This document shows, in pieces, positions 46,474 to 57,000 of a stretch of DNA of 64,000 nucleotides (position 1 is its first letter; each line of letters starts with the position of its first letter). Source of the DNA: Rhodamnia argentea (Eukaryota; Streptophyta; Magnoliopsida; Myrtales; Myrtaceae); contig NC_063158.1 in the NCBI RefSeq assembly GCF_020921035.1, positions 3,888,001 to 3,952,000 on the forward strand. Direction: 5' to 3'. The position numbers and the translations under genes were made by a program. The notes beneath the pieces are model-generated. The model was not told the DNA's origin, did no database searches, and worked only from the letters and a program-made list of their open reading frames with translations.

Positions 46474-46779
46474 TAGGACTGAGCATAATGGATCAACTGA
46501 ACTAGAAATTTCCCGGACCGGTCAGTTTAGTCCAGTTCTTGGTTCCATAAAATTGGAATCGATTACGGGAACCAAACCGGACCGAGTAATATTATTTCGA
46601 ATTTTTTTTTAAATGTAAACCTAAACCTAAGCCTAAGATGCTTAGGACGCTTAATTTGACTTCTAGGTTTAGCAACAACATGAAGCAATTAACGAGAGGT
46701 GGTCCAATGAATATGTCGGTAACAAGAAAATTTAACGACAAATGACCAAAAAAATGCGATCGAAAACTGATCACCCCTA
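46474..46779. mobile_element. hAT-like MITE, 306 bp, TAGG(A/G)(C/G)TGA ends
   Basis: It begins TAGGACTGAGCATAATGG and ends CTGATCACCCCTA, imperfect inverted ends. The flanks GTAGTGAC (46466-46473) and ATAGTGAC (46780-46787) agree in 7 of 8 positions, as expected for hAT insertion. The inside has CCGGACCGGTC and GGTTCC words near the left end and an AT-rich middle. Confidence 0.7.
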
Positions 46780-47637
46780 ATAGTGACTAGCTATTCTTAG
46801 TTTTTGGCGCCTTCAATCAATTTCTAACCATAAACATAAGTCAGATCAACAAAACTATGCATATACATTTATGTTACGTTCTCTATGATCCTGTTCTTGT
46901 TGCTCAAATTGCAACAAAGCTTGTCAGGCGATACATCCGTCGCGATGGTCTATGCTCTCCATTGATACGATAAGGTATATATTGATACGTAACTTTATAC
47001 CAATTAATGCCGTCAACTTCTTAATTATCCTTTCAATTATTTTTTGGGTATGATGTGAATTTTGACCTCAAACGGGTACATAAATCTCGATCTTGTGAAG
47101 CGTACCATTATAAATCTCCTCTCATCCGTTCAAATGTTCGTACCGCTACTAATTGCCTTCACTCATGGATGTTTCTCTTGGGTCTCGCTTTCTGGATCTT
47201 CAAACTTGAAAATGCTGTCATTTATATTTCTAGAGGTGTCTCCTTTGGTTGTTCAACAATCAATCTTGTCTTGATCTTCTAGAGGTTTTCATCCAAAAGA
47301 AGGTTTTGATAATGCCTAGTCCAGCTTCAAGTTGACCTTCATCAGTTCGCTTGAAGAATGCAGGAACCCCTAAGCAAGAAATTAAGCTGAAAATTATTAG
47401 GATTTGACGCACAACCATAACAAAATAGAGTGTAAAAGCTTGAAAGAGAAATTGAGACATAAGTTTTATTTTGGTTTATCCTTAAAGTAGGCTACATCTA
47501 GCGGATAATTTCTCTATAGTTAGCACATCTCATCACTCAATTACAATGGGAAATAAGTATATATAATAGTAGCTATTCATGGGTCCAAACCTAAACTACC
47601 AATAAAATACGGGCTCTAATTATGAAAATCATTTGGC

Positions 47638-47713
47638 GTCCGGGAAGAGCTGCCCCTTACAATCTCGGCCAAGGTGTCCGGGAGGGGCTGCCCCTTACAA
47701 TCCCGACCAAGGC
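47638..47713. repeat. Two tandem 38-bp repeats
   Basis: GTCCGGGAAGAGCTGCCCCT then TACAATCTCGGCCAAG repeats immediately as GTCCGGGAGGGGCTGCCCCT then TACAATCCCGACCAAG, offset 38 bp. There are three differences. It is GC-rich in an AT-rich setting. Confidence 0.75.
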
Positions 47714-48364
47714 AACTCTCCTGAGCTTTCCTTGTCGATGTGAAGCATGAACCACGTCCCAACAACAACTATAAAGCAAAACGACAAAACTAAGAATGCC
47801 GGTCCTCTACGTCTCCCAAGTCTCATTCAATTAAGCGCAGGAAATATATTAACCTATAAAAGACAAGAAAAAGAGCAAGACGCAGGCCGGCCTCTCGAAC
47901 GGTGTCTAGTCTCCTAAACGTAAACAGCGGGGATCGTCCTATACTTAAAACCAATTACTTACATTAATGAAGACATTTTCTGTTAATTGACTTAGTAATC
48001 AGCTCGTCTCCTTGTCGGTTGAGCCCTCTCTGTCTCTGATGCATGCATGCAGAGCTTATCCAAATAGTAGAGGAGTTTTATGACAAAAAACTGGAGTATA
48101 GTGTTGCCAGGTTACATCGACTCCCAAGTCCCTAGAGACAAGAAGACAAAATGGCATCTTTAGTTTTGTCCTTATGTTTCTTGTCATTCTGGAGAGGTTC
48201 ATGGACCTTGTGTTGTGCTGCATGATGGGCATTGTTTAAGTGCCCCATGCCGGTGCATATTCCCTCGCAACCCGCACGAGCAGCTTCAGTGACAATTAAT
48301 GTTGGTTCCCAAAAGTTAGATCTTCGGTCGCCGTGCAAGTTTAAATTACTGTCAGTTTTTTTTA

Positions 48365-48560
48365 GCGAGAAATTATCGAAAAGTCCTAAATCTATTGTAA
48401 TTTTACCAATATAGTCATAAATATGTTGAAATTTTTGGCCAATTGAGTCATAAATCTGTTCATATTTTATCAATTGAGTTTATCCGGCCAATTTGGTCAG
48501 AAATTGTTGACATGAACGCCGATCGTCCTACGTGGCATGGCCAGTCCACCCGGCCAAAAG
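48365..48560. repeat. Single arm of a long-TIR repeat
   Basis: 'aaaagtcctaaatctattgt', 'caattgagtcataaatctg' and 'tgagtttatccggccaattt', then 'cctacgtggcatggccag', match the left arm of the elements at 53222-53913 and 17752-18293. No matching inverted arm was found nearby, so it is a solo or truncated copy. Confidence 0.55.
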
Positions 48561-49003
48561 GAAGAAAAAATATAAAAAATTTGAAAGATATTATTGGCAA
48601 AAGTGCGGTTCAGGGCATTTGGACAATTAAGATATGGTATTGTAGTGATTTGGATCCCTTTGTCTTTAGTCGTTTGAGATATTGACCGATGGTAATTCTT
48701 GATGTCAAGTCATTTGGTTGAGAACCCGATTTGCAAAATCTAGTTATATGGCTGTAATATTCCATATCGCAAACCTAGGTACGACCCTCACTAAATATAA
48801 CATACGCGTGATATCTTTAAAATTTTAATGATTTGCAAAATATAAGGTGGATGTATTAGTTTATTGTAATATGTATAGATCTTCACATTTTCTTTATAGT
48901 GGGGCTTAGTTAGAAAGTCGTCGATTCTGTTCACAACCCGGAACTGGATATGATTGCATATATTTAGAGAGTAAGCATTTTGATGAACAAATATGGGTTT
49001 CAA

Positions 49004-49732
49004 TCGGGGACGCCAACTAGTGTCGTGACGCGTTAATCGCGTCATGTTGAAACGGGATCTAACCCAAACATGACATGTTTAATAAATGTGTTGAATTGTC
49101 TCGACATGAACACAACATGCCTATAAAATGGGTTATATGACATATGACATGAAACGAATAACACAATTATCAATGGTGTCGCCATGTCTTGTGTCAACAG
49201 ATAGGATATGCTAACTAACCTGTTTAAAATGATAAACACTCAAAACATGTTTACACACAAACAACCTTTATTGTGTTAAATTGTTTGACTCATTTCAACA
49301 ACTTTCTAGATAATTAGTTCCGTTTATATTTAGAAATATATTATTCAGTTCGGAGCTCTTTATGTCCTATGACTTTTGTAGTCCTAAAAATGTTTTTATC
49401 TACCATTTCTTCTTTTTAACATGTGTTTTGTTTCTATTAAATTTTAATGATAAAAATGTTTTTGGATATGAATACTAAACGTATTGAAAAGCGTCTTATA
49501 ATATCGTGATAAAAAGATGACATATTAATACGCTAATTTAACCGTGCCAATTTGTGTCTAAATGGATTAAGTATGTCAATCCGCATAAAGCATAATTTTG
49601 GTCGTGTCTTAAACGAGCTAACCTGATTATGACACAAACCCAGTTATGCCGATATCAAATTTATTGAATTACTTACCGTGTCGTGTCATGTCATGTCAAG
49701 TAAATGTGTCATGTCGAGAATTGATGGCCCTA
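49004..49732. mobile_element. hAT-like element, 729 bp, GTGTC/GACAC-rich
   Basis: Left end TCGGGGACGCCAACTAGTG; the right end in reverse is TAGGGCCATCAATTCTCGAC. Flanks GGTTTCAA (48996-49003) and GGTTTCGT (49733-49740) agree in 6 of 8. Inside, GTGTC, CATGTC and GACATG words recur in both orientations toward each end ('gtcatgtcatgtcaag', 'tgacatgtttaataaatgtg'). No open frame. Confidence 0.5.
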
Positions 49733-50099
49733 GGTTTCGTCCTTGATCAGAATCACACAGGCTTCCTGGCTTTGTTCTTCTTCTTTCTTGTGTTTTTTTC
49801 CCTCCTCTCTGGTTGGTCAAAGTTAAAGCTTGAATGAGAAAGAGTCCAAACATAACTTTGGGCTTAGCACCGACCCAAAATGGAAATGGGCCCCTTAAAG
49901 ATGGGCAATTGTTTAGGGCAAATTGGGAAGCCGGTACCGACGCTTTCAAGCATGCACCGGCCCGATCTGTGATTTTTTTTTTTATAAATTTTATCGAAGA
50001 TGGTCTACCCCTCTCGCATTTCTCAATAAATTTTGACCTCGATACATCTAATTAGAAATTTCGCAGCCACCCTGATTCATATGAAACTGTGGTTTCGGC

Positions 50100-50478
50100 T
50101 AGGGGTGTTAAAAAAGCCCGAGCCGGCCCGGGCTAGCCTGAAAATTCACCTAATTTTCGGGAATTTTCGGGCCAGGCTTCAAGATTATCCGCGTAAGGCT
50201 CGGGCAGGCCGGCTCCAGCTTTTTTGACGTCCACGTTTTCTTTTTAATTTATTTTCTTTTCGTTTTTCTTTTTTTATATTCTTTCATTTGACGGGCTTGT
50301 CAAGTGCTTTTGATTAAAAAAAAAAGAATAAAAAGGAAGAAAAAAAGAATCCGACCCCACCCGACTAGGCCTGAAGAGTTGGGGCATATGAATTCAGGCT
50401 TGAGCAAGGCCAAGCTAGGTACTATTTAGTTTTAGGCCAGCTCGGGTTGGGCCGAGACCCGGTCCGTTGACATCCCTA
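50100..50478. mobile_element. hAT-like MITE, 379 bp, TAGGGGTGT ends
   Basis: It starts TAGGGGTGTTAAAAAAGCCC and ends CCGTTGACATCCCTA. The flanks GTTTCGGC (50092-50099) and GTTTTGGC (50479-50486) agree in 7 of 8. Subterminal GCCCGAGCCGGCCCGGGC on the left and GGTTGGGCCGAGACCCGG on the right give GC-rich arms around an AT-rich middle. Non-coding. Confidence 0.72.
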
Positions 50479-50499
50479 GTTTTGGCGAATGAGACGATG

Positions 50500-51210
50500 G
50501 AGATACTTACAGAGATAGAGGACGAGTGCCCCGACCAAGTATTGACAGATGAAGATCCTCTATCATGTTCGGTGTCTCCATTAGTATCTCGTAAATTTCA
50601 ATCGTGGATGAACGAGGCATCGAATGGGCAACACCGAGCATGGTAGATATTCTCGTCCTTGTATGAGATGGATCAGCCGATGGGTTAAGACCCTTTCATC
50701 TATATTGACTTTATGTGCCATGTTCCTATAGAACGAAGGGGACCCCTAACCACCAAAGTTAATGGCTCCATTAAGCGGCTTCTTACTTGGAAATCGATAT
50801 AACTAATTGCGGAGAACCATATTGGTATTGGTGATTCAAGGGTTACTGATATTACAAGCCACTGTGTGTGCTATTTATTATGCGTAGATTGCAAAACCCT
50901 GCTCCCTCGTTCACGCGTCCCATCTCCAACCCCCTCAAAAGGTGGAGCTTCGATCTCCCCGCCTCCTCCTGTTGAAACACGAGTATTTAAAAATCTCAAA
51001 ATTGGAGGTTCAAAACTTGACCTCGATAGACCAAACCCTTTTTATAAGAACTGGTAACTGTCCAACATGAATATGGTTTAACTACCGTACATGCTTTGCA
51101 CTAAACCCTACTAAATATGCACTACATACGTAATCAATTGTGATCATTTATGATTATCAAATGAATCATGTGCATGATGAGATATCTGATCCTTTCAATT
51201 TAAGGTCGGG
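50500..51210. other. Unassigned DNA left of the TRIM element
   Basis: Base composition is mixed, and a few open frames of up to 63 codons (50866-51057) show no family resemblance. It could be relics of older elements. Nothing firm. Confidence 0.3.
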
Positions 51211-51218
51211 GCAAGGCC

Positions 51219-51694
51219 TGTTAGGATGCATGTGTGAGTTATGTTAGAGAAGTCTCACATCGGAGAATTGATGTGGTGTTAAGCAGTTAATATATCCAAG
51301 TTGGCCCATAATTCATTGGCTTAAATTTTTAAGTGAAGGTGAATCCAATTAGATATCTTGACGGGCTCGGATTTGGGCTCTCTCTTGGCGATCTCCTCGG
51401 GTGAAGGTATCGGACTTCTGCTCCGCGCTCCTAACAAATAGTATTAGAATTAATGGTTGATTGATGGACTTGTTTCAAGGTATCTCTTCGAGTAGAATGC
51501 ACGTGTGAGTTGTGTTAAATAAGTTTCAATAGAGAAGTCTCATATCGGAGTGGCTTAAACTTTTGAGTGAAAGTAGGTCCAACTGCATATGCTGATGGGC
51601 TCGGACTTGGATGTGTTGACGGGCTCGGACTTGGGCTGCCTCTTGGCGATATCTACAGGTGAATGTATTGAATTTTTGTTGCGCACTCACAACA
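51219..51694. mobile_element. TRIM-type LTR retrotransposon with a perfect 5-bp target duplication
   Basis: Two related direct repeats: LTR1 51219-51436 (TGTTAGGATGCATGTGTGAG to GCGCTCCTAACA) and LTR2 about 51489-51694 (TAGAATGCACGTGTGAGT to GCGCACTCACAACA). Shared blocks are AGAGAAGTCTCACATCGGA, GACGGGCTCGGA and CTCTTGGCGAT. AGGCC flanks the whole unit exactly (51214-51218 and 51695-51699). Just after LTR1, AATAGTATTAGAAT resembles the initiator-tRNA-Met primer site TGGTATCAGAGC. Only about 50 bp separate the repeats and there is no gag or pol, so it is a terminal-repeat-in-miniature element, mobilised in trans if ever. Confidence 0.7.
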
Positions 51695-51699
51695 AGGCC

Positions 51700-53220
51700 G
51701 ATTAACTCAAATTACCCGAGACAGGATAAAATTAGATATATTATACAAAGAAAAGGAATAAAAATATAGGGAAATAATAATAATAAATTAAGTAAATATA
51801 AATAAACTAGGCGGGGGTGTCAAAGCACTATACATTTTGAAATTACGAAGGTGAATGATCAAGTTTTCTTTCTTACTAGATTTGACATTCGTTGGCTGAT
51901 CGACCTCTTGTACCCCATTTCTTGTCATAGTCATACTTGCAGCTCTAGAATGCTATAATGAGCTCACTTGCTATTTAAGATTTAGATCATACAATGATTA
52001 TGTACTTATAGGTAGAGGTTATCTCCATTTGTGCATTTGTGTAGTGGATCATGAAAGATTTTTACCATCCCCGTTTGTGCATTTTGAGATTCATTTATAT
52101 TGATATGCAGTTTATACCAAACAATGGATATGAAACCATGTGAAAATATTCGATTATATTAGTGCGATTCACCAAACAATGGCTAAATATTGCAAAACTC
52201 CAGAGTTAACATCTTATCTTATTCGGTCATATTCTAACCGGAAATTCAAATGACCAAACATAGCCTTTTGAAGATATGAAACATTATTTTCTCCAAAGTG
52301 AAATATAAAGAAACTTAATGAGAATGAATGAATCCTCTTAATCAATTGCTCATCCCTAGGAGCTTTGTTGCTTGGAGCTTTAAAGGGTGACTAAGACTCC
52401 CGTCCAAATCGGACTGGAAGGACGGTAGGCATACGAAAACAACCCATTTGGTACCATATGTGAACTTGGCACTGGCCACTGGGTCTTGCGCATGATGGCC
52501 TAGCTTTGCCTTACATGTTATCGCCTGCCCCCACAACAGTGAAGATACCTCCAAAAAGAGGCTGCTGTTTCCATCTCTGCATCAGATGTTACTTCTTGGA
52601 CGGACAAGGAGGACTTGTTTAATGTTTATTGTTGCATTGGGGGGAAAGGCGAATATGTCTCTTTCACGAGAGAACAGGTCATGTTTGGCATGGCCAATGT
52701 TGCCTCACCACGAGTGAAACTTTTTCAATTCCAGGTCCAGAGAAGGAGAGAAAAGAAGCTAAAAGAAATGCAGAGGCACGGCAGAAACCTAGGTTATAAC
52801 TACGGATCTAAATCATCTTCTCTTTGCATGCCGTGTGGCTGGACCACACACACACACTCTCTCTCTCTCTCTCATTTGTAAGCAAGTTAGTTCCTAAAGC
52901 TTTTGAGCTAGTTCAATATGAACAAAGTACAGTGGTTTCTCAGTGGAATGTTGGACATAGCTGTGGAAAGAGGCTTCTTTGAACTTTATTTGGTGCACTT
53001 GCCGGCACAGAATGATGAAATCTATGAGCAACATTAAGAAAGTGACTCGCGTGCAATTTTTATTAACTATCGCCATAACCCAATAATATAATAAACTATA
53101 ACATAATATATGTATGTATGTGTGTATGAGTTAGTCCCATGTATACACTAAATTTACAACTTTGTAGTTCGTGTTTATTTAATTCACAAGCAGATTAGAT
53201 CTAATAGCAGGCTTTTCTTT
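51700..53220. other. Intergenic DNA, no gene recognised
   Basis: AT-rich except for 52340-52600, which has more balanced composition and open frames on both strands (for example 70 codons on the minus strand ending at 52342) but no family I can name. An (AC)n/(CT)n tract is at about 52848-52873. Confidence 0.35.
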
Positions 53221-53221
53221 G

Positions 53222-53913
53222 TGGGGAAAATTTTCTAAAAAGCTCTAAATTTGTTGTACTTTTGCTACCAATTGAGTATTAATACTTTTTACATTTTTCC
53301 AATTGAGTTCATCCGGCTGATTTTGGCCGAAACTCACCGACGTGGATACCGGCAATCATACGTGGCATGGCTAGCGCCGACGTGAATAATTTTCAATTTA
53401 ATTTATTCCTTTTTCATGTTTTCCTTCTACTATTTTCTTTCTTTCCTTTCTCTTTTTCTTTTCCCCTCCACCGGCAATCGAAGGCCACCGGCGAACCTCG
53501 TTGATGGCCGGCGGATGTCACCGGCCTTAGGCAAGGGCATCCCTTCGCCAAATCGCCGAGGGCGGCACTCACTAGCCCAGTGCTGGGCAACCTCGCCCCA
53601 AGGCTAGCGAGGATTGGAGGAGGAGGTAAAAATAAAAAATAAAAAAAGACAGAAAATTGAAAAAAGTATATAAACAATAAAAATTAGATAAAATAGAAAA
53701 ATATTATTATACATTGTCCACGTCGCCGTATACCATGTCATAGAGGATAGCCGGTGTCTAATCAGCAATTTCGGACAAACTTGACCAGATGAACTCAATT
53801 GAAAAAATGTGAGAAAGTCTAAGATTCAATTAGCAAAATTTTTGACAAAAAAAATGACAAAACTAAAAGCTTTGGGGCTGAATTGGCAAAAGTACAATAG
53901 GTTTAGTTATAGT
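53222..53913. mobile_element. Long-TIR element with GC-rich filler
   Basis: The left arm ('tttgttgtacttttgctacc', 'caattgagttcatccggctg', 'ccggcaatcatacgtggcatg') and the reverse of the right arm ('cctattgtacttttgccaat', 'caattgagttcatctggtca', 'ccggctatcctctatgacatgg') are inverted copies of ~170 bp. The core at 53465-53625 is GC-rich 'GGCGAGG/ACCGGC' filler like that in the Pack-MULE. The right end lacks the terminal GGAAAA-type motif, so it is probably truncated. No transposase. Confidence 0.55.
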
Positions 53914-53927
53914 GAGTAAGTAAACTT

Positions 53928-54085
53928 TTAATTGCACAAATTACAGAAGTTCAAGGATTTGATTGCACCAAATGAAACTTAAAAGACTAATTGCACAAAT
54001 TCAGAAAGTCAAAGGACTTGATCGTACGAAATAAAAGTTTAGAGAATTGAATTATACAAACCCCGAAACTCAAAGGACTAAATCT
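53928..54085. repeat. Degenerate ~60-bp tandem repeat
   Basis: Three rough units of 'aattgcacaaatt(a)cagaa(a)gt(t)caa(a)gga(c)tt(t)gat' with growing divergence (AATTGCACAAATTACAGAAG, AATTGCACAAATTCAGAAAG, AATTATACAAACCCCGAAAC). Non-coding minisatellite-like sequence next to the long-TIR element. Confidence 0.5.
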
Positions 54086-54089
54086 CAAC

Positions 54090-57000
54090 TTAACCCTAAT
54101 ATCATTGGTCACATTCATGAGACAAAGGAAAAGTTTGGCCATGCTCTCATTGGACACAATTTATTTTCACTAGGACTAGCTGACATGAATGAAAAGGGCA
54201 TTTATCCTAGCACCGTCATCATCGAAATGCTTAAAATATACTTTATCCGTCTCTCATTTTCATGTTATTCACATAAAAATCCGTCTTCTCGATAAGTCAA
54301 AGACTCATGTTCCGTTCTTTTTAACTTTTCAAAAGAAGAGAAATGAATCGGCAATAATCATCGACCACCATCCCATTTTTCTTTTAACAAAAGTAGCCTT
54401 CCTTTCCTCAAATATACCACTAAACTCCGAGCCATCTCTCTTTTTCTAGATCATGTGCAACGTGTCGGATGAAATTTTTTTAGGGGAAAAACAAAACACA
54501 AACCAAGATAATGGTCCTAATCATTCCAAATCCCACTCTTTTATCCTTGATTTGTTCTCATTTCTTTATCATATTACTATCACCATAATTGGTGTTACTA
54601 TTCCGAAGGAGACATATAAACCGAAAAGTAATCATAGTCTTTGGCGTCTCTTAACATGATGAATTACGCATTTTCTTGTTCCCAGCTTGGCGATCAGTGC
54701 ATCTAGAAAAACTCGAAGCCATAATAAAAGGGAAAAGAAATTTCTTTGAAAGAGAGAATCAAGGAGTAGCCACGCCTGCAATACCAAGCGGTACATGACA
54801 TTACACTGTGTGCATGCGTTTCTGTGCCCGGGAAGGGGCCAGGGAAACAGTTGACCGGCTCGTGTGTGGTCAAAGGGTCAACTTTTGCAGGCCCCTTCTC
54901 CAATTTTGTATGTCCTCCGGTACTTGAGTGCCGGTAATTTCGGGCAGGATATTTGTAGTTATATTAATGTCTTCGCCCTAATCAAGAAAGAGGGAAAAAA
55001 AAAAAAAAGCACTCATGTCTTTTCAGCAAATATGTGCGGGTAAAATTTTCAAAATATCTTGAAAAGTTGAGTGAACTACTTGATTCTTTTTTAAAAATTT
55101 AAACTTTCAAATGATAATGGGTAAATGACATAAATAATCCATGGACTTTGGTTAAATGTGTAATATTATCCACGAACTTTAACCTAATATGTAATGCCGT
55201 CTATGAATTTTTGATTTGTTCAATATGGTCTTTAGACTTTTGGTATATGTACAATTTAGCCCCTAAACTGCATGAAAATGTTCAATATTGTCAACTATTA
55301 ATTCAAGTTTAGAGACAACATTGAGCATTTTCATAAAGCTAAGGGACCAAATTGAACATGTATCAAAAGTTCGTAAACCATATTAAGCAAATTAAAGATT
55401 CAAAGATGCCATTGCACATTAGGCATCGCACATCGGCTAAAGGGGCCCTTGAGTAATACCATTGAGAATTAATTATGTAATAGTTTTCGGGTAATTGTTA
55501 GATTAACAGCTCATTTTGGATAAAAAAAGAAAACAAATAAAAATTAATTAAAAATTATTGTGAGATCACTTCTTTTAAAATTTGCAGCACATAATGTATC
55601 GTTATTCTCACAGTCACTCAAAAACTGTTATATTATCAAAACCCAATATCATATGCCTCCCCACAATTGGGCTGTCATAGACAGTAAGATTTCTCCTCCT
55701 TGGAGGAAGATCAGTTAGACAGCCAATGATGGCGGCCACACTAAGTGCTATGCATTGCCATGATTCAATCTGCCCTGGGAAGAAAAACTTCCCTTTTCCT
55801 ACGTGAATGTTGGCCTCCAGATGGTGTACGCACTTAGTGGACCGTCGAATCATAACATAGAATTGGAAAGTGGATGCCCGACTTCTCACGAGAGTGCATG
55901 CATTCCAGGACGGTATGCCAATCACAATGATGTGCGCTTTGGCCTCTTCAGCTCTACATCAGCGAACGGCGATGCAGAACGGCCCAGTAATGATCTGTTA
56001 TTATGCTGTGGAATTAGTACTTGCTGTAGTTAATCTTTGAGGATCATTGCCTTTAACTTTCGCATGGATGGCCATCGGCTTGAGCCCTTGAATGGACTCC
56101 CAAAGGCAAAAGCATCAGTACAGGATGTGCAGAAAAGTGAAGAAGTTATATATGTTAGCTCGTAATAGTTTAAAGACATGCAAAGTGACTGATATTCTCT
56201 TGGTTATGGAGTGAAAATCGTACGCAAAAAACCAGAATGACTAATGAGTCTTGAAAGCATGCGGGCGGATTGGAGTCAACAGCAAGAAGACAAAGCCAGA
56301 AGGTTGAAAACTGTTGAACCGTGCGTCTGAGCAGAATCTTGGGAGCGATGCGAAGAGAGCACATGCGAATGGACGTGTCCAAAAGAGATTGCCGAAGTTT
56401 TGGTTTCACTAGGTCTCTGGCTCTCTGGGGGAAAAAAAAAGTAAGATGGGCACGTGCTGAATTTTGGGGTCAATGGTAATAATGGTGCTTTACGAGTGAT
56501 TGATTGTTAGTAGCTCCGCTGAATGTTGGTCTGCCGCGTGTTCATGCGCATGTGCTCGCTTTATTTGACTCTGCAATTCTTCTCTCTCTCTCAGTTGATT
56601 GAAGATTGTAGAAGTTCTATTTTTCCTGGTACACATCAATTTAAGGACTTGAATGCTGATTAAGATCACCTAAAGATTTTTTTTTTAATAACACAGTGAC
56701 TCTCTGTTGTCTTTTTTGACCTGAATAAAGTATATTCCAGGCCAAATCATAGTCCATATAGCTTTGGACTCCAGCCTCATTGATGGAACAATATATGGAG
56801 ATCCTATTTATAGGTTTTATTAGAGGACTACCTAAGAAAATCAAATCAGAAATGTATAATTAAAACAGATATAGAAAATTAGAGAAAATATCCTAAATAT
56901 CTCTAGGAGATATCTAAAGCATCTCTAACAATCTCATTATGTTCTTTTAAAATCTATTATTTTCCTCTCATATGAAAGCACGGTCTCTTTTATTTTGATG

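Larger units (their letters stand above)
46790..49003. other. Intergenic DNA with a 38-bp duplication and a TIR-element half
   Basis: It holds a 38-bp tandem duplication (47638-47713) and one arm of a long-TIR repeat (48365-48560). The rest has no recognisable coding sequence. Open frames of 60-75 codons at 47055-47282 lack motifs. Confidence 0.4.

Noticed and set aside
55614-55925. 103-codon minus-strand frame as a candidate gene
   Set aside because: No recognisable motif; balanced composition alone is not enough, and the plus strand has a comparable frame.
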